From: DATFVA01 sp963743325
GTDB taxonomy: Bacteria; Bacteroidota; Ignavibacteria; Ignavibacteriales; Ignavibacteriaceae
Assembly (NCBI GenBank): GCA_963743325.1
Contig: CAVUOZ010000005.1
Span: 62,001-126,000, forward strand
Direction of reading: 5' to 3'
Length of the DNA stretch: 64,000 nucleotides
Positions 1-10,099 of this stretch are shown piece after piece; the first letter of the stretch is position 1; each line of letters starts with the position of its first letter. Under the pieces are notes generated by a model. It did not search any database, was not told the DNA's origin, and worked only from the letters and a program-made list of their open reading frames with translations. A program made the translations under genes and the position numbers.

Positions 1-2088
1 AATCCGCAGGTTGGTCCCGGCGGCGTAGTTTATATTGCATACCAGAATCCAATTCTCGGTAATCCTTATACAGGTGATTTTGTCGGGCTTGCCAAATCAA
101 CCGACGGCGGTGCTACCTGGACATCCAACAATAATATTTATGATTGTAATGGAATCAGAGGTTCTTTGAATTTCCCCGGCGGCAGCCAGATAAGAACAAA
201 CGATTTCCCCTGGTTGGCAGTAGATAATAGCGGTGGTCCAAGAAACGGCTATTTGTATATTGTTACTGCAGAGAGAAATCTTGCTCCCGCAGGAACCGAT
301 GCAGATATAGTAATGCACATTTCATCAGATGGTGGTACAACCTGGACAGCCGGTATCAGAGTAAACCAGGATGCTCCGAATAACGGGCAGTATCAGTATA
401 TGCCTGCAGTTTGTGTAGGAGCCGATGGTGCTGTCAATGTTGTTTATTATGATACGAGAAATGCAACTATCAGCGGCGGACTTCCTGATTCAGCCCAGGT
501 TTATGTTTCAAGATCAACAGACGGCGGTTCTTCGTTTACGGACTTCCAGGTTAGCGATCATAGTTTCAAACCAAAACCAATCTCGGGTCTGGCCGGCGGT
601 TACCAGGGAGACTACATCGGTATTGTTGAAGCAAACGGTATTGTTTATCCTTATTGGTGCGATGATATTTCCGGTGCTTACCAGGCATGGACAACTCAGG
701 TAACTTTTGAACCTCCTTGTCCTGTTGGGGCACCATCGAATCCAAATCCCGTTAACGGTGCTACTGATGTAGATATTAATCTTTCACAGCTTACATGGAA
801 CAATGGTGCAGGTGCAGTACAGAATGAACTTTATTTTGGAACAAATCCCGGAGCCCTTGATTTGGTTCAATCAGGTTCATTAGCTACTTCATGGAATATT
901 GACCCCAGTTATTTACCGTTAACCTATTATACTACTTATTACTGGAAAATTGTAGAGATAGGGGATACCTGTAACTCGAGCATAACCTTCCACTTCAAAA
1001 CAATACAGGATCCTAATTTCATTACGATTACCGATACTCTTTATCCGCAGAGTGCACAATACTGGACAGGTAATACAGAAGGAACAACAAAAACCGATGG
1101 TGAAATTAACACACTCGATCCAAATGTAGGTTGGGCTGTTTTTGATATAAGTTCAATACCCGCAGATGCAACGGTTACAAGTGTTTCATTTCACGGCTAT
1201 ATAAATGCTATTTCTTTTCCTTACTGGAGCGCAACCCCTATGAGTAGTGTTAATCCGGTAACAGATGGCGCTTCTGCGATCAATAGTCAGATACAAGCCA
1301 ACTATGATCAATCTGTTGCTTATATTTACTCGATGGCTGATTTAAGCACCGGCTGGTACAATTCTGACCTGGGGAATGGTGGACTCTCTGATTTACAAAA
1401 TGCAATAACTCAGGGATGGTTTGCGATGGGATTTATAGATTGGGATTTTTCAACCTCCTGGTATATAAATTTCGACGGCTGGAATCAGGCAAATCCACCC
1501 TACCTTGTAGTTGATTACAATTATACTGTACCGGTTGAACTTACATCATTTGCTGCTTCTGCAAACAATGGAAGTGTAACTTTGAACTGGGCAACTGCTA
1601 CAGAGACAAATAATAAGGGATTCGATATCGAACGTAAATCTGCTCACGGTGAATACGAGAAGGTTGGTTATGTTGCCGGTTTCGGAACCACAACAGAACC
1701 TAAGAGCTACACCTATGCAGATAATAATATCGAAGCAGGGAGTTATACATACAGGTTAAGGCAGGTTGATTTAAATGGTGCTTCGAATTATTCAAAAGAA
1801 GTTGAAGTTGAAGTTACCGCTCCTGCAACTTTCTCATTGGCTCAGAATTATCCGAATCCGTTTAATCCGACGACATTGATTCAATATTCAATACCTGCAG
1901 ATCAGCATGTAAAATTGAATGTTTATAATCTTCTCGGAGAAAATGTAATGACTCTTGTTGACGGACTTCAGAAATCCGGTCAGCACGAAGTAAACTTCAA
2001 TGCTTCCAATCTTGCAAGCGGAGTTTATTTCTATAAGCTCGAAGCCGGAACACAATCCTCAATAAAGAAAATGATATTAATGAAGTAA
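1..2088 (+). CDS. T9SS-sorted BNR-repeat (sialidase-like) protein, 5'-partial
   Basis: The frame is open from base 1, so the true start and signal peptide lie left of the window; the TTG at 166 is internal. The visible part begins with BNR-type beta-propeller repeats (S-T-D-G-G-x-x-W/F motifs), as in exo-alpha-sialidases. A domain starting C-P-V-G-A-P-S-N-P-N-P follows, then a domain holding a conserved Trp-rich segment, a fibronectin-III-like module (P-V-E-L-T-S-F onward), and a T9SS type A sorting domain ending K-K-M-I-L-M-K. This is probably an outer-surface or secreted protein; enzyme activity is not shown. It is paralogous to the gene at 3212, sharing the BNR, C-P-V, Fn3-like and sorting domains but differing in the region before Fn3. 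A strong terminator follows. Confidence 0.9.
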   Translation, partial: NPQVGPGGVVYIAYQNPILGNPYTGDFVGLAKSTDGGATWTSNNNIYDCNGIRGSLNFPGGSQIRTNDFPWLAVDNSGGPRNGYLYIVTAERNLAPAGTDADIVMHISSDGGTTWTAGIRVNQDAPNNGQYQYMPAVCVGADGAVNVVYYDTRNATISGGLPDSAQVYVSRSTDGGSSFTDFQVSDHSFKPKPISGLAGGYQGDYIGIVEANGIVYPYWCDDISGAYQAWTTQVTFEPPCPVGAPSNPNPVNGATDVDINLSQLTWNNGAGAVQNELYFGTNPGALDLVQSGSLATSWNIDPSYLPLTYYTTYYWKIVEIGDTCNSSITFHFKTIQDPNFITITDTLYPQSAQYWTGNTEGTTKTDGEINTLDPNVGWAVFDISSIPADATVTSVSFHGYINAISFPYWSATPMSSVNPVTDGASAINSQIQANYDQSVAYIYSMADLSTGWYNSDLGNGGLSDLQNAITQGWFAMGFIDWDFSTSWYINFDGWNQANPPYLVVDYNYTVPVELTSFAASANNGSVTLNWATATETNNKGFDIERKSAHGEYEKVGYVAGFGTTTEPKSYTYADNNIEAGSYTYRLRQVDLNGASNYSKEVEVEVTAPATFSLAQNYPNPFNPTTLIQYSIPADQHVKLNVYNLLGENVMTLVDGLQKSGQHEVNFNASNLASGVYFYKLEAGTQSSIKKMILMK

Positions 2089-2108
2089 TTTCATTTATAT
2101 TTCATAGA

Positions 2109-2138
2109 AAAAGGCTGCTTGTTTAAGCAGCCTTTTTT
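2109..2138 (+). terminator. Rho-independent terminator
   Basis: A 12-bp stem AAAAGGCTGCTT with a GTTT loop is followed by a T run, 20 bp after the stop of the T9SS gene. An identical copy lies at 6046-6075 behind its paralogue. Confidence 0.9.
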
Positions 2139-2149
2139 ATTTGGTATGG

Positions 2150-2785
2150 AATTATTAATCCATAACCTCGCAGAGGATTAATTATTGTAGAGAATAAAAT
2201 TTCTAACACTACATTCCAATCCCCATAAAAGATTTATTAAAACGGTTTACAATATTCGACATCCTATATTGATCCTCTGCGAGGATCTGCATTTGTGTGG
2301 GATAGATTTTTTCTACAATAATAGATCATCTACGATGATCATTCCATAATAAAATTTCTTCTCTATTAAAAGACATTCTCTTTTTCACAAAATAACCTCG
2401 CAGATATTAAATTATTGTAAAGAATAAAATTTCTAACGACACATTTCAATCCTCGTAGAGGATTTATTAAAACGGTTTACAATATTCGACATCCTATATT
2501 GATCATCTACGAGGATCTGCATTTGTGTGGGAAAGATTTATTTCTACAATAATAGATCATCTACGATGATCGTCCCTCAATATAATTTCTTCTCTATTAA
2601 AAGACATTCTCTTTTTCACAGAATAACCTCGTAGAGGTTAAATTATTGTAGAGAATAAAATGTCCAACGACACATTTCAATCCTCGTAGAGGATTTATAA
2701 ATACTTTTACGTGGGATTATTATTATTTACAATAATAGATCATCTGCGATGATCTTTCCAAATTTATATAATTTCTTTTAAAAAC
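2150..2785. repeat. Three tandem ~230-bp palindrome-rich repeat units
   Basis: Units begin near 2158, 2388 and 2620 (period about 230 bp); the third is truncated. Each carries short palindromes of the types CCTCG-TAG-AGG, GATCCTC-TGC/TAC-GAGGATC and GATCATC-TAC-GATGATC, joined by AT-rich spacers such as ATTATTGTAGAGAATAAAAT. Differences between units often change both arms of a palindrome together (CTCGCAGAG or CTCGTAGAG, and GATCATC or GATCCTC). Two more units occur at 6087-6490. No convincing ORF is present. This may be a REP/MITE-like non-coding repeat. Confidence 0.85.
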
Positions 2786-3211
2786 CTTCAAGGTTAAGGA
2801 CGTGTATTTATCTTCTGACCTTAACGTAAAGGGCAAAATATTTTATCTTCAAAAATTACAACTATAAAAATTCTTCAAAAATAATTATGTCTTTTATAAA
2901 TAAAATTTATTATTTTAATCGCATTATTATTAATCGATAAAGGGCCAGGCTTTAACGGCAGCCGGTTTGTTTATTAATAATTGAATAATATTATCAGACC
3001 ATTGTTATTATTTCATAATTCACAGGGATATTTTTATTAATAATGTATACCTACTGTTTACTTTTGCAGCCACTCATAATCTTTGCTTTCCTGACGATGG
3101 TTTTGAATTGGAGCCTTCTTTCCCAAATCCCTGTTAAAGAAAAAAATCATTTGATTAATAATGATCTAATTAAACAACTAATATGTTAAACTCATCTAAT
3201 AAGGAGAACTT
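2786..3211. other. AT-rich intergenic region upstream of the second BNR gene
   Basis: No gene is seen. It opens with the palindrome AACCTTCAAGGTT, which recurs near 6487. It should contain the promoter of the gene at 3212, but no clear -35/-10 or TAnnTTTG pair could be assigned. An AAGGAG ribosome-binding site lies at about 3201-3206. Confidence 0.5.
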
Positions 3212-6025
3212 ATGAGGAAGCATCTACCGATGATTGTTCTGCTGACAGTGCTAATCGGCTGGACAATGAATTCATTTGCTCAGAGTACTTCAGAAGATCC
3301 GCGATGGTCAAGGCCAACGATTGATCTCGTCAACCCTTCTGTACTTCTAAATCCAAAATGGCAGCCTGCACAGCAGGTTCACAGGCAATTTCTTTTTAAT
3401 GACGTTGTCGCTGATGTCAGCCCGAATTTTAGACCCCATCCTACAACAAACACTACTCAGTCGGAAATGAGCGTTGATGTACATCCAACCGACGAGAATA
3501 TTATATTCGGATCGGCTAACACTTCGAACTGGCCTGTAACAACGATATTTGGAACAGGTGTATACTGGAGTCTTGATGGCAGTGTATCCTGGTTAGGCAG
3601 TGATAATCCCCCATTCGGTACAAATGGCGGCGACCCGGCATCAGTAATCGGACCGAATGGATATCTTTACGAAGCATACCTGATAGGAGGTTCCTATGCA
3701 ATAGGTATGGCAGTATCAACAAATAACGGGACAAGCTGGACAAACCACACGGTAAATCCCGCTGCCGGTGATGATAAAGAACATATGATGGTTGATAAGA
3801 CGGCAGGGAGTCCTTATGAAAATCATTTGTATACTGTATGGACAAATTTTGCCGGAGCCAGTGAAGTAGTTCTCAGAGCCTCATCTGATTTTGGTACAAC
3901 CTGGGCCCCATTGGTTAACTTATCAGGATCTGTAACTCCTTTGGGAAGTGCTTTTGCTCAGGGAGCCAATGTGCAGACAGGACCTAATGGAGAAGTCTAT
4001 GTCACATATTGTATTTACGATGCAAACTGGACAGACGGCGAGGATGGAATAGGATTTTCAAAATCAACTGATGGCGGAGCAACCTGGACAACCATCAGGG
4101 CATACAATCAAGTGAATTTTGGAATCCGTGGTAATCTAGCGAGTAAAGGCTCAATGAGAGTAAATTCATTCCCTTCAATGGCAGTCGACAGATCAGGCGG
4201 ACCTAATAATGGAAATATTTATATATGCTGGCCGCAAAGAGGAGTTACTCCTGCAGGCAGCGATCCTGATGTTGTATTAATTACTTCAACAGACGGAGGA
4301 GCAACCTGGTCAGTTCCGGTAAGGGTGAATGATGATCCTTTAAATAACGGTAAAGATCAGATATTCCCATGGTGTACGGTCGATGAGTCAACAGGACAAC
4401 TCCTGGTAGTTTTTTATGACAGTCGTAATGTAACAAATAATAAAGCTGAAGTATATATGGCTGGTTCATATGACGGTGGAAGTACTTTTAATAACTTCCT
4501 AGTCAGTGATCAGTCTTTTATATTTGGTCCTATAAATGGATTTGCCGGCGGCTACGGTGGAGACTATATTGGAGTAGCAGCACTAAACGATGTAGCATAT
4601 CCATTCTGGATGGACAGCAGAACAGGAGTCTCGCAGGGCTGGATGGCAAAGGTGACTTTCGGACTTCCTTGTCCTGTTGAGACAGCAACCAATCCTGATC
4701 CTGCAAATGGTGCAACTGATGTTTCAAGTAATCTCGCACAGTTAAGCTGGACAAACGGAGCGGGAGCAGTTACAAATGAGTTGTACTTTGGAACCGATCC
4801 CGGTGCACTCACTCTTGTACAAAGCGGTACACTGGCTACAAGCTGGAATATTACCGGAGGACCGCTCCAGTATTCCACAACATATTACTGGAAAGTAAAT
4901 GAAATAGGAGATACCTGCTCAGCGCCCGGTCCTATGTGGAGTTTCACTACCCAGCAGGATCCCAGTTTAGTGACTTTGTTTTTCGATGATTTTGAATCAG
5001 GTTTAGGAGCTTACACAGTAAATACAACCGGCGGCTGCCCCTGGCAAATATTTACTGATCCTGCTATAACTGGCCGTTATACAATGCCACCAACTGCGAC
5101 CGGTGGAATTCTTGCTGCTGATGCCGACAATTGCGGAAGCAGCGGCGGCGGTTCCTCGGGTACTATTTTATTAAATGCTCCTATAGACGCTTCAATGTAT
5201 CAGTCGGTCTCAATAGAATGGGATAATGACTGGCAGGCAATCAGTTCTTCAGATTTTGCATACATGGATGTTAGTACTGACGGCGGAAGCACCTGGCAGA
5301 ATGTCATAACATTTGATGTAAATGACGTAAGAAACACACACGAATATCATGATATATCAGCAATGGTGGGAGTACATAGCTTTATGCTGCGCTTAGTATC
5401 GGTACAACCCGCATGGGACTGGTGGTGGGCATTAGACAACATACAGGTAACCGGCTGGAATCTTATTCCTGTTGAACTTGCTTCATTTACTGCAAGTGCA
5501 TCCAATGGAGATGTTGTTTTGAATTGGTCAACAGCGACTGAAACTAACAATCGCGGCTTTGAAGTTGAGCGTAAATCAGCAAACAGTTCGTTCCAGAAAG
5601 TCGGTTATGTCCCAGGCTTCGGAACTACTACTGAGCCTAAGAGTTATGCTTATACAGACAAAGATCTTACCGCCGGAAATTATACTTACAGGTTAAAACA
5701 GGTTGATCTGGATGGTACATCGAAGTATTCTAATGAAATAGAAATCGAAGTAAGTGTTCCTGCAGTATTTTCACTGGAACAGAATTATCCGAATCCATTC
5801 AACCCGAGCACTGTGATAAAATATTCAATTCCTGCAGATCAGCAGGTAAAACTGAATGTATATAATCTTCTGGGTGAGAATGTAATGACTCTTGTTAACC
5901 GTGTAGAAAAAGCCGGTCAGCATGAAGTAAACTTCAATGCTTCCAATCTTGCAAGCGGAGTTTATTTCTATAAGCTTGAAGCCGGAACACAATCCTCAAT
6001 AAAGAAAATGATATTAATGAAGTAA
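3212..6025 (+). CDS. T9SS-sorted BNR-repeat (sialidase-like) surface protein
   Basis: 937 aa. The N-terminal signal peptide (about residues 1-23, ending N-S-F-A-Q) marks export. A BNR propeller follows, with repeated S-x-D-G-G-x-T-W motifs (for example S-T-D-G-G-A-T-W-T), then a C-P-V-E module shared with the first gene. A segment beginning F-F-D-D-F-E-S-G-L-G resembles the jelly-roll/MAM-like domains of secreted Bacteroidota proteins. A Fn3-like module and a T9SS type A sorting domain ending K-K-M-I-L-M-K complete it. The start is supported by AAGGAG 6 bp upstream. It is probably secreted through the T9SS; the ligand is unknown. The last 130 bp and the downstream terminator are almost identical to those of the preceding paralogue. 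Confidence 0.92.
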   Translation: MRKHLPMIVLLTVLIGWTMNSFAQSTSEDPRWSRPTIDLVNPSVLLNPKWQPAQQVHRQFLFNDVVADVSPNFRPHPTTNTTQSEMSVDVHPTDENIIFGSANTSNWPVTTIFGTGVYWSLDGSVSWLGSDNPPFGTNGGDPASVIGPNGYLYEAYLIGGSYAIGMAVSTNNGTSWTNHTVNPAAGDDKEHMMVDKTAGSPYENHLYTVWTNFAGASEVVLRASSDFGTTWAPLVNLSGSVTPLGSAFAQGANVQTGPNGEVYVTYCIYDANWTDGEDGIGFSKSTDGGATWTTIRAYNQVNFGIRGNLASKGSMRVNSFPSMAVDRSGGPNNGNIYICWPQRGVTPAGSDPDVVLITSTDGGATWSVPVRVNDDPLNNGKDQIFPWCTVDESTGQLLVVFYDSRNVTNNKAEVYMAGSYDGGSTFNNFLVSDQSFIFGPINGFAGGYGGDYIGVAALNDVAYPFWMDSRTGVSQGWMAKVTFGLPCPVETATNPDPANGATDVSSNLAQLSWTNGAGAVTNELYFGTDPGALTLVQSGTLATSWNITGGPLQYSTTYYWKVNEIGDTCSAPGPMWSFTTQQDPSLVTLFFDDFESGLGAYTVNTTGGCPWQIFTDPAITGRYTMPPTATGGILAADADNCGSSGGGSSGTILLNAPIDASMYQSVSIEWDNDWQAISSSDFAYMDVSTDGGSTWQNVITFDVNDVRNTHEYHDISAMVGVHSFMLRLVSVQPAWDWWWALDNIQVTGWNLIPVELASFTASASNGDVVLNWSTATETNNRGFEVERKSANSSFQKVGYVPGFGTTTEPKSYAYTDKDLTAGNYTYRLKQVDLDGTSKYSNEIEIEVSVPAVFSLEQNYPNPFNPSTVIKYSIPADQQVKLNVYNLLGENVMTLVNRVEKAGQHEVNFNASNLASGVYFYKLEAGTQSSIKKMILMK

Positions 6026-6045
6026 TTTCATTTATATTTCATAGA

Positions 6046-6075
6046 AAAAGGCTGCTTGTTTAAGCAGCCTTTTTT
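6046..6075 (+). terminator. Rho-independent terminator
   Basis: The same AAAAGGCTGCTT-GTTT-AAGCAGCC hairpin plus T run as at 2109, part of a duplicated 3' block. Confidence 0.9.
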
Positions 6076-6086
6076 ATTTGGTATGG

Positions 6087-6490
6087 AATTATTAATCCAT
6101 AACCTCGTAGAGGATTAATTATTGTAGAGAATAAAATGTCCAATGACAAATTCCAATCCTCGTAGAGGATTTATTAAAACGGTTTACAATATTCGACATC
6201 CGATATTGATCCTCTACGAGGATCTAAATTTGTGTGGGATAGATTTTTTCTACAATAATAGATCATCTACGATGATCGTCCCTCAATATAATTTCTTCTC
6301 TTTTAAAAGATATTCTGTTTTTCACAGAATAACCTCGCAGAGGTTTAATTATTGTAGAGAATAAAATGTCCAACGACACATTTCAATCCTCGTAGAGGAT
6401 TTATAAATACTTTTACGTGGGATTATTATTTACAATAATAGATCATCTGCGATGATCTTTCCAAATTTATATAATTTCTTTTAATAACCT
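6087..6490. repeat. Two ~230-bp palindrome-rich repeat units
   Basis: Units begin near 6097 and 6328 and belong to the family at 2150-2785, with the same CCTCG-TAG-AGG and GATCATC-TAC-GATGATC palindromes in the same order. One internal unit seen in the first locus is missing here. The 73-codon ORF over this stretch is a chance frame. After it, AACCTTCAAGGTT and an A-C-T-T-G-A-A-G-G-T-T element recur before the next gene. Confidence 0.85.
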
Positions 6491-6644
6491 TCAAGGTTAA
6501 GCACGTGTATTTATCTGCTAAACTTGAAGGTTAATTTAGATCCAGAGGCTGCTTAATTCTGGCAGCGTTTTTATTTGATACAGCATTAAATAAATTTAAT
6601 TTATATTTTACCTCATTGTTTTTTCGGTTAACAAAAAATATAAT

Positions 6645-7934
6645 ATGAAAATAAAAATTTTACTTTACCTGCTAATCATTTTCACGATTCAGAATTACGC
6701 TCAGAATTTCTGGGAAAAGATAGAAAGTCCTACTACTAAGAGACTTAATTCAGTAGTTTTTATCGACAGTCTGAAAGGTTGGGCCGCCGGTGATTCAGGC
6801 CTGATAATTCATACATCGGATGGCGGAGATAATTGGGATACACAATTTTCGAATGATTCATTAGGTATTGTAAATCTCTGTATGCTGGATGATCAGACGG
6901 GTTTTGCCTCCGCAACTAGCGGTATATATGAACCTTACGGATCATTACTTTTAAGAACGACTAACGGAGGTATGGATTGGAGTCCGGAATACATGAGGAT
7001 TGGTGAATTATTTGTTAATTCAATTTATTTTCTTGATACTTTAAAGGGATTTGCCGTGGGTTATCCCGGGTTTTTTATCAGAACTTCTGACGGAGGTTCC
7101 TCCTGGACTCCGGTTCACCGGGATTCTTCAATATTTGCGGGTTTTCCACCCTATACTGTAAAATTCTTAAACCAGGATTTAGGATTTGCCTGCGGAGGGG
7201 TACGAGATGTTACGGGTGTAATCTGGAGAACAACTGACGGAGGGTTCAACTGGGACACGGTGGTTGATACAGCTTCAGCTACGCCGGAACCGCTGTTTGC
7301 AATTCAAATATTTGATTCCTTAAATGTATTAGTAATGGGAGGCGATCCTGAGTACGGAGCCAGCACCATGAGAACAACAAACGGGGGGAATTTTTGGGAA
7401 TATGAAACTCTTGGAATATTGTGGTATCCTGTCGAAATCGGGTTCAGAACTTCAACTGAGGGATGGGCTCCAATGGGTCCAAAACTTGAATTTTTATACA
7501 CATCCGATTCCGGGGAGAACTGGACCGAAGTTCCCACGCCGGATTCTACTTATGTTACGAATATATGTTTTCCGGATTCTGTTCATGGTTATGCAGTAGG
7601 GATTAATGGTACCATTATACGGTATATTTATCATAATCCTGATGAAGTAAATTCCGGCCGGGATAAAATTTCATCTTATTACCTGACTCAGAATTATCCT
7701 AATCCATTCAATCCTGTCACAATTATTAATTATCAATCATCAATTGACAATTACATTTCACTTAAGGTTTATAATATTCTCGGAAAAGAAGTTGCTTCTC
7801 TTGTAAATGAAGAAAAACCTGCCGGAAAATATGAGGTTAAGTTTGATGGGAGTAACCTTGCTTCCGGAATTTACTTCTACAGACTGAATGCCGGGAATTT
7901 TACGCAGGTAAGAAAAATGATTCTGCTGAAGTAA
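6645..7934 (+). CDS. T9SS-sorted Ycf48/BNR-like beta-propeller protein
   Basis: 429 aa. The signal peptide is about residues 1-19 (ending Q-N-Y-A-Q). Repeats of the Ycf48/BNR type run through residues 20-330: W-A-A-G-D-S-G-L-I-I-H-T-S-D-G-G-D-N-W and related I-R-T-S-D-G-G-S-S-W blocks. A T9SS type A sorting domain (Q-N-Y-P-N-P-F-N-P to K-K-M-I-L-L-K) ends the protein. Ycf48-like propellers in non-photosynthetic bacteria are generic secreted adhesive or structural modules, so no photosystem role is implied. A homologous protein is encoded at 54574-55884. Confidence 0.9.
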   Translation: MKIKILLYLLIIFTIQNYAQNFWEKIESPTTKRLNSVVFIDSLKGWAAGDSGLIIHTSDGGDNWDTQFSNDSLGIVNLCMLDDQTGFASATSGIYEPYGSLLLRTTNGGMDWSPEYMRIGELFVNSIYFLDTLKGFAVGYPGFFIRTSDGGSSWTPVHRDSSIFAGFPPYTVKFLNQDLGFACGGVRDVTGVIWRTTDGGFNWDTVVDTASATPEPLFAIQIFDSLNVLVMGGDPEYGASTMRTTNGGNFWEYETLGILWYPVEIGFRTSTEGWAPMGPKLEFLYTSDSGENWTEVPTPDSTYVTNICFPDSVHGYAVGINGTIIRYIYHNPDEVNSGRDKISSYYLTQNYPNPFNPVTIINYQSSIDNYISLKVYNILGKEVASLVNEEKPAGKYEVKFDGSNLASGIYFYRLNAGNFTQVRKMILLK

Positions 7935-7982
7935 AATTGAAACCTATCCGCCTTTCATATCAAATTCAGGCTTAATTATGTT

Positions 7983-8026
7983 CTAAATGCGCTCCAGATG
8001 CGCTCTAAATGCGCTCTGATTCGCAT
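7983..8026. repeat. 11-bp tandem repeat, four units
   Basis: Four successive 11-mers resemble CTAAATGCGCT: exact at 7983 and 8005, variants at 7994 and 8016. They lie between the converging ends of the Ycf48-like and helicase genes. A sister array of CTGAATGCGCT sits at 62535-62578 in the same kind of position. Confidence 0.85.
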
Positions 8027-8083
8027 CTGATCGGTATAGATCCGTTTTTTTAATTCTTAAATTTCTGTCCTGTCCGGTAGGGT

Positions 8084-10099
8084 TCATTCCCACTCATCTT
8101 CAAGGAGCCAGCCTTCAGCAAGTTCCTGTTTTATACCGGTGATAAACCTTGACGGTTTTGACAGTGTCATTCCGGCTTCACGGTCGAACATATTCATCGG
8201 ATAGGTTATAAATAAGTTTTGTTTAGCTCTTGTTGAAGCAACATACATCAACCTTCTTTCTTCTTCAAGAGCATCTATATTTTCTGCAGATCTGTAAGAG
8301 GGAAAAAATCCTTCAACAGCGTGAATTATGAAAACCGAATGCCACTCCAGACCTTTCGCAGAATGAATTGTGGAAAGAGTAAGAAATTCTTCCTCCTTAT
8401 CGGCAGGACCTATATCGATAACACTGTCAATAATCGGTTCAATAGCCATATCAGCGAGCAGGGTATCTAATGTTTTATAATTCTCGGATATATTCTGAAA
8501 TATTTCCAGATCCTTATTCCTTTTGTTGAAGTCGTCGTACTTCTGTTTGAAAATGGGATGATAATAATCAAGAACCTGCTGAAGTTTCTCGGATGGGAGC
8601 GATTTTTCGGTATGAAGTTTATAAAGTAACTGGAAAAGGTTCACCATTCTGTCGTTGTACTTAAAAGAAGGCTGCTGTTCGGGACTTGATTTAATTGATA
8701 ATCTTGCCAATGCAAGTTCATCGAGGATCTTCTGAGCTGTCTTTGGTCCGACCCCTTCATGAAGAAGGAGTACTCTATACCAGCTAACTATATCTCTCGG
8801 GTTTGCGGCAATTCTCAAAAAAGCAAGTACATCCTTTATATGTGCCGTCTCAATAAATTTCATCCCGCCGAATTTCTGAAAAGGAATATTTGCTTTACCC
8901 AGCTCGATTTCAAGGTCAAAAGAAAAAAATGATGATCTGAACAGGACAGCAATATCGCTCAGCGGGATCCCTTCCTCTCTCAGCTCAAGTACTTTTTCAA
9001 CGATGAACTTCGACTGGAGATTTTCTGTTGAAGCGGCAATAATATTCGGAAGTTCCCCTCCCGGCTTTCTTGTGAAAAGATGTTTTTCATATTTTTCGGC
9101 CGCGCTATCTATTATAAAATTTGTAAAATCCAGCACCGGCTGAATACTTCTGAAATTTTCTTCGAGCTTAATAATTTTAACATCTTTAAATAACTTCGGA
9201 AACTCCATTATGTTTTTAAAATTTGCACCCCGGAAAGAATAAATTGATTGTGAATCATCCCCCACAACCATAACATTATTATTATGCCGGGTTAATCCCT
9301 TGACTATCTCAGCCTGTAATTTGTTTGTGTCCTGGTATTCATCCACCATTACAAAATTTATAGTGGATAATAATGATTTTGCACCGGGGGAAAGCTCAAG
9401 TAAGAAATTATTCAGATAGACAAGCAGGTCGTCATAATCAAATAAATTATTTTTTCTTTTATATTCCTCAAAGATTTTTTTTATGGCAAGCATCTTATCC
9501 AGTTGTTCAATAAAATGAGGGTAATCCTCTTCTATTATCTCCTCGACTTTTCTGCCTGTATTAACGCTCAGACTGTATACTTTATTCAAGGTCTGTTTAT
9601 TGGGAAATCTCTTTTCTTTTCCTACCAGTCCCGATTGATTACGTATAAGATTTATTACATCCTCGCTGTCTCCCTGGTCAAGAATAGTAAAAGAGGGATT
9701 AATTCCCATCGCCTTAGCATACTTGCGTAAAGTCAGATTCGCAAACGAATGGAATGTGCCGCCTCTTATTTTTGCACACCGGTTATCAAGGAGAATGGAA
9801 GCCCGGTTCATCATTTCATTGGATGCTTTGCGTGTAAAAGTAAGAAGCACTATTGATTGAGGATCGTAACCTAATTCAACAAGCCTTGCAACACGGTAGA
9901 CGAGTGTCCTTGTTTTTCCCGTCCCTGCTCCTGCAATAATAAGATAGGCTCCCTCAACAGCTGAAGCTGCCTCGAACTGGGCAGGATTTAATTCGTTCTG
10001 GTAATTAATAGTAAAACGGGACTCATCCATTTCACGTTTTAAGAATCCGGAAGGTCCCGCCTGGTTTACACGTTTGAGTTTATATTTTCTCTGGATCAT
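8084..10099 (-). CDS. UvrD/Rep-family ATP-dependent 3'-5' DNA helicase
   Basis: 671 aa, close to PcrA/UvrD/Rep length. Superfamily 1A motifs are in order: Walker A G-A-G-T-G-K-T (Lys62), motif Ia T-F-T-R-K-A, Walker B V-D-E-Y-Q-D-T near residue 250, motif III G-D-D-S-Q-S-I-Y-S-F-R-G-A, motif IV E-E-N-F-R-S, motif V S-T-I-H-S-A-K-G-L-E-W, and motif VI E-E-R-R-L-M-Y-V-A-S-T-R-A-K. It probably unwinds DNA in repair or replication restart; which paralogue (UvrD, PcrA or Rep) cannot be decided here. The start overlaps the upstream gene's stop by ATGA, indicating translational coupling in the floA operon. Confidence 0.93.
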   Translation of the reverse strand: MIQRKYKLKRVNQAGPSGFLKREMDESRFTINYQNELNPAQFEAASAVEGAYLIIAGAGTGKTRTLVYRVARLVELGYDPQSIVLLTFTRKASNEMMNRASILLDNRCAKIRGGTFHSFANLTLRKYAKAMGINPSFTILDQGDSEDVINLIRNQSGLVGKEKRFPNKQTLNKVYSLSVNTGRKVEEIIEEDYPHFIEQLDKMLAIKKIFEEYKRKNNLFDYDDLLVYLNNFLLELSPGAKSLLSTINFVMVDEYQDTNKLQAEIVKGLTRHNNNVMVVGDDSQSIYSFRGANFKNIMEFPKLFKDVKIIKLEENFRSIQPVLDFTNFIIDSAAEKYEKHLFTRKPGGELPNIIAASTENLQSKFIVEKVLELREEGIPLSDIAVLFRSSFFSFDLEIELGKANIPFQKFGGMKFIETAHIKDVLAFLRIAANPRDIVSWYRVLLLHEGVGPKTAQKILDELALARLSIKSSPEQQPSFKYNDRMVNLFQLLYKLHTEKSLPSEKLQQVLDYYHPIFKQKYDDFNKRNKDLEIFQNISENYKTLDTLLADMAIEPIIDSVIDIGPADKEEEFLTLSTIHSAKGLEWHSVFIIHAVEGFFPSYRSAENIDALEEERRLMYVASTRAKQNLFITYPMNMFDREAGMTLSKPSRFITGIKQELAEGWLLEDEWE

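Noticed and set aside
2150..2785. CRISPR-like array
   Set aside because: Repeats are 230 bp long with conserved spacers and no cas genes; this is a palindromic tandem repeat, not CRISPR.
2940..2980. Riboswitch before the gene at 3212
   Set aside because: A similar GCAGCCGG stretch occurs alone, with no supporting structure.
6143..6364. 73-codon frame
   Set aside because: Lies wholly inside the 230-bp palindromic repeat units; translation follows the repeats.
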